The notes beneath the pieces were generated by a model. The model ran no database searches. It was not told the origin of the DNA and worked only from the letters and a program-made list of their open reading frames with translations. Positions 7,115-12,362 of a DNA stretch of 12,362 nt are shown one piece after another. The stretch is from assembly GCA_002342225.1 (NCBI GenBank), contig DDPO01000163.1:9852-22213 (forward strand), read 5' to 3'. This DNA is from Bdellovibrionaceae bacterium UBA2466 (GTDB taxonomy: Bacteria; Bdellovibrionota; FAC87; UBA2466). A program made the translations under genes and the position numbers. The stretch's first letter is position 1; each line of letters starts with the position of its first letter.

Positions 7115-7816
7115 CTACAAAGCAGTAGCAACACGATAACCTACACCGCGAATAGTTTCGATCAAAGAACCATAATCTCCGAGTTTTTTCCGCAAGCCAA
7201 AAATATGGGTATCAATCGCTCTATCAATGACACTGACCCCTTCTCCCTGTACCAACTCAATCAATCGATCACGAGTTAGTACTCGACCTTGATTTCTCAT
7301 CAAAGCGTAGAGCAGTTTAAATTCTGAAGGTGTGAGTTCGGGGTTAGCCCTTCCGCACTTAACTTCATGAGTTTCACAATCAATCAACAAATCTCCAATT
7401 TGAATCCTGTTTCCTTCAGCTTCTACTTCTGTTTGATGGGCTCTTCGGAACAACGCCCTCACACGAGCCAAAAATACGGATATATCAAAAGGTTTAGTTA
7501 AGTAATCGTCAGCTCCCACTTCCAAACCGAGAACAATATCGGCCGCCTGAGCTCTGGCCGTGACCATCAAAATACAGGTCCCTAAAGGTATCAACTTATC
7601 ACTTCTTAATTTTTTGCAGAGATCTAAACCTGACATCCCGGGTAACATCCAGTCTAAAACAAGAAGGGAGTATTGATTCTTGCGGATTCGATCCATGGCC
7701 TCTTCCCCATTATCGACCACTTCTACTTCACAACCCTCGCGTTTCAAATGAAGCAGCATTAAATCGGCAATATCTCGTTCATCTTCAACAATGAGAACTC
7801 GTTCTTTTTGTGGCAT
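7115..7816 (-). CDS. OmpR/PhoB-family response regulator
   Basis: This is a DNA-binding transcription regulator phosphorylated by the neighbouring kinase. The 233 residues form a receiver domain (1-120) and a winged-helix DNA-binding domain (about 135-230). Receiver residues are complete: acidic pair Glu11-Asp12, phospho-acceptor Asp55 in VLDWMLPGMSG, Thr86 in MVTAR, and Lys108 in TKPF. The effector domain shows ELTPSEFKLLYALMRNQGR, the recognition-helix region VIDRAIDTHIFGLRKKLG and the C-terminal IETIRGVGYRV, all typical of PhoB/OmpR. The ATG at 7816 is preceded by GGAGG at 5 nt, the strongest ribosome site in the window. The 190-bp gap upstream holds a promoter candidate and a large inverted repeat. 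Target genes are unknown; adjacent glycosidase genes are candidates. Confidence 0.95.
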   Translation of the reverse strand: MPQKERVLIVEDERDIADLMLLHLKREGCEVEVVDNGEEAMDRIRKNQYSLLVLDWMLPGMSGLDLCKKLRSDKLIPLGTCILMVTARAQAADIVLGLEVGADDYLTKPFDISVFLARVRALFRRAHQTEVEAEGNRIQIGDLLIDCETHEVKCGRANPELTPSEFKLLYALMRNQGRVLTRDRLIELVQGEGVSVIDRAIDTHIFGLRKKLGDYGSLIETIRGVGYRVATAL

Positions 7817-7852
7817 TACGACCTCCGGGGCTCGCCCTTAAGTAAAATCTAG

Positions 7853-7879
7853 ATCCTATATCAAGGCAGGTCTCGTCAA
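7853..7879 (-). promoter_or_regulatory. Weak sigma70-like promoter candidate for the two-component genes
   Basis: On the minus strand TTGACG (7874-7879) is followed 15 nt later by TAGGAT (7853-7858), about 40 bp before the regulator start. The -35 is good, the -10 is imperfect and the spacing is short, so this is only a candidate. Confidence 0.3.
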
Positions 7880-7904
7880 GATTTGATTAGTTTTTTAAAG
7901 GAGG

Positions 7905-7950
7905 GGGCTGCTTCGACGTCCAAATTTCGGGGGGAGTGTCGAAGCAGCCC
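7905..7950. repeat. Perfect 13-bp inverted repeat with 20-nt loop between GH1 gene and response regulator
   Basis: GGGCTGCTTCGAC (7905-7917) and GTCGAAGCAGCCC (7938-7950) are exact reverse complements, separated by 20 nt. In minus-strand RNA this forms a stable GC-rich stem after the GH1 stop (8007) and ahead of the regulator promoter candidate. Downstream on that strand the sequence is CCTCCTTTAAAAAA, so no true U tract follows; it is not a textbook intrinsic terminator. It may still act as a terminator or a 3' stabilising stem for the GH1 mRNA, or be a protein-binding site. Confidence 0.75.
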
Positions 7951-8006
7951 AAAGGAAAAGTTGGCTTGTACTTATTGGTTCAACTTCACTGTACTAGACG
8001 AACCAC

Positions 8007-9365
8007 TTAAAGATTTTGTGACAAAAATCCTTTAAGAATCGGTAGATGAGGTCGTTTGAAATAAGCGCGGTGCATCGAGACGAGTTCAGAGAACATTCTA
8101 GCCGAGGGGCGGACTATTCGATTGAGCGTTGAATAATCGACTTCTATGAGTCCAAAGCGGGGTCCATACCCTTTGATCCACTCAAAGTTGTCTAACAAAG
8201 ACCAGTAAAAATACCCTTGAACGGGTGCCCCCTGCTCCATCTCTCTAGCAATTTCGATTAAATGTTGGACTAGGTATTTTCCTCGCTGTCGATCCATTCT
8301 ATCTGCTATTCCATTTTCGGTAATGTAGATAGGAAGGCCGTAGCTTTTTGCTTGGCGAATCATTTTTCCGATTCCCGTTGGGTGAATGGCCCAATCCAAA
8401 TCTGACTTTTCCTCTGTTGTCTTAGAAAATTTAACTTGAACAGGAAAATCAGCTTCAAAATCTCTCGCTGGTCGCCAGTTTAAATAACCCTTGGTGTAGT
8501 AGTTAATGCCTAAATAATCACAAGTAAGCCTTCCCAATGCTTCATTCACTTGAGGAACGCTCGGAATCAACCATGGAACTCCGAAGTTTTGTTTTTGGCC
8601 AGTAATAGCCTCTAACCATGAAAGATTGAAAAAGCGATGACAAAAGAGCGAGAGAATCCTTTCGATTGGATGCCATCGGCGAGATGGAAAAAAGTCGACC
8701 ATATTATTAGCGATACCGACTTGCAAGGGTTCTCGAGCCCAAGGTCCTTTGCGATTTTTTACTTTCCTATGAATCAGGTCGTACGTACGGACATGGCTTT
8801 TTAAGAGTTGGTAACTCACCTGTGAAACCTTTTCGGGTTGAAACTCTCCAGGAGGCATAAAACTGCCTAAATACTGCCCTACAGCTAAAACCATAGGTTC
8901 GTTGAAAGTGCACCAAAGAGGAACTCTTTCCCCGATCACTGAAACTACTTTGTCGACGTATTTTAAAAATTTTTCAGTAGAATTACTCTGGAGGAAACCA
9001 CCTTTTTCGGTGAACCAAAGAGGAGAGGTAAAGTGGTGAAGAGTCACCATAGGTTTAAGTTGAAGTCTTTCGCACTCAAAAACCAGCTCTCGATACCACT
9101 CCATAGCCCGAAGATCCCAGTTTCCCTCTGAAGGTTCTATTCGAGACCATTCAATAGAAAAACGGTACGCATTCAAACCCAATTCGTGAGCCAAATTCAG
9201 ATCTTCTTTAAAGAGATTCCAGTGGTCGGTGGAACGGCCAGAGACTTCTTTATTTTCTACTTTGCCCAGTTGCTCCCAAGCCCACCAATCGTTGTAAATA
9301 TTATTACCCTCGATTTGATGGCTACTCGTCGCAGCCCCCCAGAGGAATTCAGGTTGATTGGACAT
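8007..9365 (-). CDS. Glycoside hydrolase family 1 beta-glycosidase (beta-glucosidase-like)
   Basis: This retaining beta-glycosidase probably cleaves beta-glucosides or related disaccharides in the cytoplasm, since there is no signal peptide. The 452 residues cover a full GH1 barrel: FLWGAATSSHQIEG (7-20), the acid/base in TFNEP (Glu156), the NYYT segment at 288-291, the nucleophile in ITENG (Glu350) and the aglycone/C4-OH region WSLLDNFEWIKGY (388-400) with RFGLIEVDY. The frame is open 35 codons further upstream (to 9470), but that extension lies inside the MFS gene and is not family-like; the ATG at 9365 gives the standard start MSNQPEFLWG. It overlaps the MFS stop by 17 bp and has no clear ribosome site, so translation is probably coupled. 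Sugar specificity cannot be read from the sequence. Confidence 0.93.
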   Translation of the reverse strand: MSNQPEFLWGAATSSHQIEGNNIYNDWWAWEQLGKVENKEVSGRSTDHWNLFKEDLNLAHELGLNAYRFSIEWSRIEPSEGNWDLRAMEWYRELVFECERLQLKPMVTLHHFTSPLWFTEKGGFLQSNSTEKFLKYVDKVVSVIGERVPLWCTFNEPMVLAVGQYLGSFMPPGEFQPEKVSQVSYQLLKSHVRTYDLIHRKVKNRKGPWAREPLQVGIANNMVDFFPSRRWHPIERILSLFCHRFFNLSWLEAITGQKQNFGVPWLIPSVPQVNEALGRLTCDYLGINYYTKGYLNWRPARDFEADFPVQVKFSKTTEEKSDLDWAIHPTGIGKMIRQAKSYGLPIYITENGIADRMDRQRGKYLVQHLIEIAREMEQGAPVQGYFYWSLLDNFEWIKGYGPRFGLIEVDYSTLNRIVRPSARMFSELVSMHRAYFKRPHLPILKGFLSQNL

Positions 9366-10620
9366 GGCTCGATGAAATAAGAGGTCGATTTTTAATAAAA
9401 GTTGCGACAACAACTGCAATAAAGACGATTCCGCTACCAATCCAAAAGGGTAAAGCGATCCCTCTTTCAAACAAAAGCCCAGCTAACGACGGGCCTATAA
9501 CTCTTCCCAAAGCTGCTAAAGATTGCCCCATTCCTAGAACTCCACCCTGTTCATCTTTATCAACGGATTGAGACAATAAACTTGAGAGTGATGGATTGGT
9601 TAAACCGCTTCCGATGGCAGAAAAAACTGCCCACCCCAGCATCAATTGATAAGTACCTATTTGTCCTATCAGAGGAACAATGGCCAGAGCGGATCCTACT
9701 ATCGAAATACCCGAAATGAGCAAACGTCTTTCACCGAATTTTTTCACCAACCTGCCGATCAGTCCCCCTTGGACAATGGTGGCCGTAACTCCCACCATGA
9801 TAAGTACATAGGCTGTCTCTGCAGCAGACTGTTTAGCTCGAAGTAAAGAATCCCCTCCGGGAACAGCAGGATGCCACACAGCTTCGATAAAAAGCCCAAG
9901 AACTTGCTCCATCATGGAAAAAGCAGAGATATAAAGCAAATAAACCAAAAAAAGCTGGGGGACATTAGGGTGACGTGCCGCATGTTTAAGAGCAGCCCAA
10001 GAAAACCCTGGACGATGCTCCGTAAAATCTTTTTTTGTACTTTGCGTTTTCTGAGGACAAGTTTCAGGCAAATTGATCCAAGCAAAAACAAAATTAAAAA
10101 GTCCGAGTCCCGAAGCTACAAAGGCCGGTAGAGAGAGAGCCACTTGTCCAAAAAAACCACCGAGTGCTGGCCCCAAAATAAACCCCAAACCAAAAGCAGC
10201 TCCGATAATTCCCATTCCCTTCGCTCGAGACTCAGGTGGAGTGCTGTCGGCAATGATAGCTTGAGCAGCTCCGATGTTGGCACTTCCAAATCCAGCTAAC
10301 ATTCGAGCAAGAAAAAGCACTTTCAAATTATCTGCTAATCCAAAAATGAGATATCCGAGACTTGCGCATGCAATACTCAACAACATCACAGGTCTTCGTC
10401 CAATGCGATCAGAGAGTCTTCCCCAAAACGAACCGAACAAAAACTGCATCAAAGAAAATGAAGCACCCAATAATGTGACAGTAGTGGGTGAAGCCCCTAA
10501 CTTTTCAGCATAAAAAGGTTGGATCGGAATAATGATTCCAAAACCCACAAGATCGAGAAAAACTGTCAGAAAAACCAGAAATAAAATTTTTTTGTTGCCT
10601 GTTTCTGGTTGAGAAGCCAT
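9349..10620 (-). CDS. MFS transporter, DHA1 / TetA-like
   Basis: This inner-membrane secondary transporter has 423 residues and a pattern of about 12 hydrophobic helices with a central cytoplasmic loop (about 185-215). Family motifs are clear: the first helix FLDLVGFGIIIPIQPFY with an intramembrane Asp23, motif A GRLSDRIGRRP (67-77) in loop 2-3, the motif B-type Arg in LFLARMLAGFG (Arg106), and motif C GAAFGLGFILGPALGG (140-155), the last being typical of antiporters. Its closest well-known relatives are proton-coupled drug exporters such as TetA, so efflux is a better guess than sugar uptake despite the overlapping GH1 gene. The ATG at 10620 has no evident Shine-Dalgarno sequence and lies 40 nt after queG, consistent with one operon. 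The substrate is unknown. Confidence 0.88.
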   Translation of the reverse strand: MASQPETGNKKILFLVFLTVFLDLVGFGIIIPIQPFYAEKLGASPTTVTLLGASFSLMQFLFGSFWGRLSDRIGRRPVMLLSIACASLGYLIFGLADNLKVLFLARMLAGFGSANIGAAQAIIADSTPPESRAKGMGIIGAAFGLGFILGPALGGFFGQVALSLPAFVASGLGLFNFVFAWINLPETCPQKTQSTKKDFTEHRPGFSWAALKHAARHPNVPQLFLVYLLYISAFSMMEQVLGLFIEAVWHPAVPGGDSLLRAKQSAAETAYVLIMVGVTATIVQGGLIGRLVKKFGERRLLISGISIVGSALAIVPLIGQIGTYQLMLGWAVFSAIGSGLTNPSLSSLLSQSVDKDEQGGVLGMGQSLAALGRVIGPSLAGLLFERGIALPFWIGSGIVFIAVVVATFIKNRPLISSSHVQST

Positions 10621-10660
10621 GGAACAACTATAATTGAAAGCTAGATTGATGGCGAGAAGC

Positions 10661-11680
10661 TTAGAAGAGTTTTTTTCTTATTTGCTCAACTGTCTCTTCG
10701 AGGGGAAATCCTCCATCGTCTTGAACCCTCATCAAAGCCTCCTCCAGTCTGGGATCTTGCGTGACACACATCGCAATCAGTGCGTTCCGCCTAAGACCGT
10801 TTCTCTTCGCTCGAGTCATGGGAGTTCCACCAAACAAATTCTCATAATTTGCCTGACTCATCGTAGCCACTTCAAACAGTGAGGGCATTTGTTTAGGAAC
10901 AATTTTCTCTGGCAGTTGATAGGCCTTAGCCTGCTCATTATAGGGACAAACCAACTGACAAATGTCACATCCAAAATAATATTTTGAAAGCCACGGCCAA
11001 AATTCTTCAGGGATAGTCCCTCGGTGTTCAATCGTCCAATAAGCTAAGCAGCGGTTACTGTCTAAAACATAATCCTCATTCAAAGCTCCAGTCGGGCAGT
11101 GAACTTGGCAAAGAGTACAACTTCCACAGTCCTCTTTTTTTTCTGGTAGATCGAATTTAAAAGGCTGGGTTGTTAAAATTTCAGCGAGCAATAAGAAACT
11201 CCCGTGGCTAGGGTGAATCAAACACGTGTTCTTACCGACGAAACTTGATTGGGTCTGAACAGCCAAAGCTCTTTCAAGCACGGGTGCTGTATCTACTAAA
11301 ACTCGAAAAGATTGAGACGCTAATTCGGGATTCATTTTAAGTTTTTCAACAATGCGAAGTCCAGCCTGCCGCAAAAAATTGTGATAGTCGGTAAATCGCG
11401 CGTATTGAGCTGCCCTAGAACGCTCGTTAGGTTTTGGGGGCCAGCTATCACCTTGAGAATAAGGAAGAGCTATAATGATCGCAGCCTTGGCACCTTCGAG
11501 GAGTCGGCTGGGCTCTTTTCGAATGTCTTGATACTTTTCTAAATACTTAAGTCCGGCATGCTTGCCCTGATCGAGCCACCTAAGAAACTGAGAGTAGCTA
11601 TCAGAATAAAAAAGAGGGACGACTCCTAAAGGAATCAGTCCCTCTTCTTGTACAATTTGATTAAGTTGATTCGAATTCAA
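10661..11680 (-). CDS. queG: Epoxyqueuosine reductase
   Basis: QueG is a cobalamin- and 4Fe-4S-dependent cytoplasmic enzyme that reduces epoxyqueuosine to queuosine at tRNA position 34. The 339-residue protein has the family-typical order: an N-terminal domain with VDTAPVLERALA (129-140; the catalytic Asp region), SSFVGKNTCLIHPSHGSF, the first ferredoxin cluster CGSCTLCQVHCPTGAL (Cys185, 188, 191, 195), NRCLAYWTIEHRG (Cys211) and the second cluster FGCDICQLVCPYN (Cys238, 241, 245), then a C-terminal helical part. All eight cluster cysteines are present. The start is TTG at 11680: an in-frame TGA stands 9 nt upstream, and the N-terminus MNSNQLNQIVQEEGLIPLGV aligns with the family. No ribosome site is visible. 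The RNA-binding protein gene ends 19 nt upstream. Confidence 0.95.
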   Translation of the reverse strand: MNSNQLNQIVQEEGLIPLGVVPLFYSDSYSQFLRWLDQGKHAGLKYLEKYQDIRKEPSRLLEGAKAAIIIALPYSQGDSWPPKPNERSRAAQYARFTDYHNFLRQAGLRIVEKLKMNPELASQSFRVLVDTAPVLERALAVQTQSSFVGKNTCLIHPSHGSFLLLAEILTTQPFKFDLPEKKEDCGSCTLCQVHCPTGALNEDYVLDSNRCLAYWTIEHRGTIPEEFWPWLSKYYFGCDICQLVCPYNEQAKAYQLPEKIVPKQMPSLFEVATMSQANYENLFGGTPMTRAKRNGLRRNALIAMCVTQDPRLEEALMRVQDDGGFPLEETVEQIRKKLF

Positions 11681-11699
11681 CGTGAATCAAACGCAGAGA

Positions 11700-12086
11700 T
11701 TAATAATCTCCCCCGCGTCCACCACGTCCACCGCCGAATCCACCGCGTCCGCCGCCACGTCCGCCGCCGCCGAAGCCGCCACGTCCGCCGCCGCCGCCGC
11801 CGAATCCACCACGTCCACCGCCTCCGCCAGAGCGAGGCTCCATAGGACGAGCTTCATTCACAGTTAGTTTACGGCCTTCGAACTCTTGACCGTTGAACTT
11901 TTCAATTGCAGCTTGTGCTGCATCTTCATTGGCCATCTCGACGAAACCAAAACCTTTGGATCGACCGGATGCACGGTCAGTAATGATTCGAGCTGAAGCA
12001 ACTTCTCCAGCTTGCGAAAAAAGATCCTGCAATGACGTTTCAGTCACTGAGTAGCTTAGGTTTCCAACATATAGTTTCTTTTCCAT
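11700..12086 (-). CDS. RRM RNA-binding protein with RGG-rich C-terminal tail
   Basis: This small protein has one RNA recognition motif (residues 3-80) and a glycine/arginine tail (86-128). RNP2 is LYVGNL (5-10) and RNP1 is KGFGFVEM (44-51), both with the aromatic residues needed for base stacking. The tail carries six RGG triplets and ends in GGDY, recalling eukaryotic glycine-rich RNA-binding proteins and the bacterial (cyanobacterial and proteobacterial) Rbp proteins. It should bind single-stranded RNA; roles in cold response or mRNA handling are known for relatives, but not shown here. The ATG at 12086 is preceded by GAGGA a few nt upstream. It is the first gene of the minus-strand run, with about 240 bp upstream of it, and queG follows after 19 nt. 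Confidence 0.93.
   Translation of the reverse strand: MEKKLYVGNLSYSVTETSLQDLFSQAGEVASARIITDRASGRSKGFGFVEMANEDAAQAAIEKFNGQEFEGRKLTVNEARPMEPRSGGGGGRGGFGGGGGGRGGFGGGGRGGGRGGFGGGRGGRGGDY
11709..11828. repeat. GC-rich tandem repeat coding the RGG tail
   Basis: The segment is almost only CCG/CCA/CGT-type triplets, much richer in G+C than the rest of the window. A 20-nt unit, starting CCGCCGAA and ending CGTCC, recurs with few changes at 11731-11750, 11767-11786 and 11797-11816, each copy coding GRGGFGG on the minus strand. Copy-number slippage would stay in frame and change tail length. Confidence 0.7.
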
Positions 12087-12329
12087 TGTTCCTCACATTT
12101 GGGTACCGAACGAAACATTTCCTACAGGCACCCGCCTGGAGACGAACGATTCGGATAATTTTCACGGCTCAGCCTACAGGGTTTTCAGCCTTTTGCAAGA
12201 CTTTTGTGGCGCAGAGCAGCTTATAATAATCGTTTATTTTCGAAAAGTTGACTTTCCAACCGATTTCTTGTGCTCTTATGAAGCGCAAAAGGCAATGCGA
12301 CCAACTTGGAGCCATCATAAACAATTGAA
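12087..12329. promoter_or_regulatory. Divergent intergenic region with leader of the RNA-binding protein gene
   Basis: These 243 bp lie between divergent genes and should hold promoters for both. A perfect TATAAT occurs on the plus strand at 12222-12227, in an AT-rich patch that also reads TATTATAA on the minus strand, but no matching -35 is convincing in either direction. The octamer CCTACAGG appears twice (12121-12128 and 12173-12180). CAGGC/GCCTG (12125-12129 and 12134-12138) can form a small hairpin in the leader of the RNA-binding protein mRNA. No known riboswitch is recognised. Confidence 0.4.
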
Positions 12330-12362
12330 ATGAAAAGACTTTTTGACATTCTTATAGCGCTC
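12330..12362 (+). CDS. Start of a bacterial (undecaprenyl-phosphate) sugar transferase (partial)
   Basis: From ATG at 12330 the frame reads MKRLFDILIAL up to the window edge. This is the usual N-terminus of the bacterial sugar transferase family (PglC/WcaJ/EpsL type), which moves a sugar phosphate to undecaprenyl phosphate to start synthesis of capsule, O-antigen or exopolysaccharide repeat units; the hydrophobic re-entrant helix begins here. An in-frame TAA at 12318-12320 limits the start. There is no close Shine-Dalgarno sequence; GGAG at 12308-12311 is 18 nt away. Only eleven residues are visible, so the call rests on resemblance alone. Confidence 0.5.
   Translation, partial: MKRLFDILIAL

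Noticed and set aside
9366..9470. 35-residue N-terminal extension of the GH1 enzyme
   Set aside because: It lies inside the 3' part of the MFS gene, and GH1 proteins start at FLWGAATSSHQ; the ATG at 9365 fits.
9646..10513. Several plus-strand frames opposite the MFS gene
   Set aside because: All are antisense to a well-supported membrane protein gene and show no domain or ribosome site.
11761..11816. Possible CRISPR-like repeats
   Set aside because: The repeated units are contiguous coding triplets at 30-36-nt spacing, with no unique spacers and no cas genes nearby.
11648..11867. Two plus-strand frames rich in His/Arg or Ser/Thr/Ala repeats
   Set aside because: They are antisense readings of the RGG-coding repeat; their low complexity comes from the CCG/CCA triplets.
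12343..12348. TTGACA as a -35 promoter element at the right edge
   Set aside because: It falls within the first codons of the sugar transferase frame, and the -10 position would be outside the window.

Overview
The window looks like an ordinary chromosomal stretch of a Gram-negative bacterium of moderate G+C. I see no transposase, integrase, phage gene, CRISPR array, tRNA or rRNA. Several features would fit a Bdellovibrio-like or other deltaproteobacterial-type lineage: an RRM protein with an RGG tail, a bcp-pyrF-pyrE cluster, a compact exported glucoamylase and a YfhP/YdjM-type hydrolase. This is an impression from gene types, not a phylogenetic result.

Left part (1-2313). The 5' part of an acyl-CoA-type fatty acid desaturase runs off the left edge on the minus strand. 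Diverging from it is a tight plus-strand cluster: bcp (peroxiredoxin), pyrF (OMP decarboxylase) and pyrE (orotate phosphoribosyltransferase). PyrE and PyrF catalyse the last two steps of UMP synthesis, and their genes overlap by 7 bp.

Middle and right part (2310-12086). Ten minus-strand genes follow one another. In transcription order they are: RRM/RGG RNA-binding protein, queG, a TetA-like MFS transporter, a GH1 beta-glycosidase, an OmpR/PhoB-type response regulator with its PhoR-like histidine kinase, an exported GH15 glucoamylase, a YdjM-type membrane hydrolase, a DUF423 membrane protein and a CoA-binding Rossmann protein. Most spacings are under 60 bp. The larger gaps lie before the response regulator (190 bp, with a perfect 13-bp inverted repeat) and before the glucoamylase (about 100 bp, with a short dyad), so new transcription units probably start there. 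The last minus-strand gene and pyrE meet tail to tail, and their stop codons overlap.

Right edge (12087-12362). A roughly 240-bp divergent intergenic region separates the RNA-binding protein from the first 11 codons of a plus-strand gene whose start, MKRLFDILIAL, is typical of bacterial (UndP) sugar transferases.

Possible joint function: an exported glucoamylase would release glucose from alpha-glucans outside the cytoplasm. A cytoplasmic GH1 enzyme would split beta-glycosides. A two-component system lies between them. That these form one regulon is inference from position only. I did not find a clearly new biological system. The points most worth checking are the inverted repeat ahead of the two-component genes, the eukaryotic-type glucoamylase, and the kinase without an external sensor domain.
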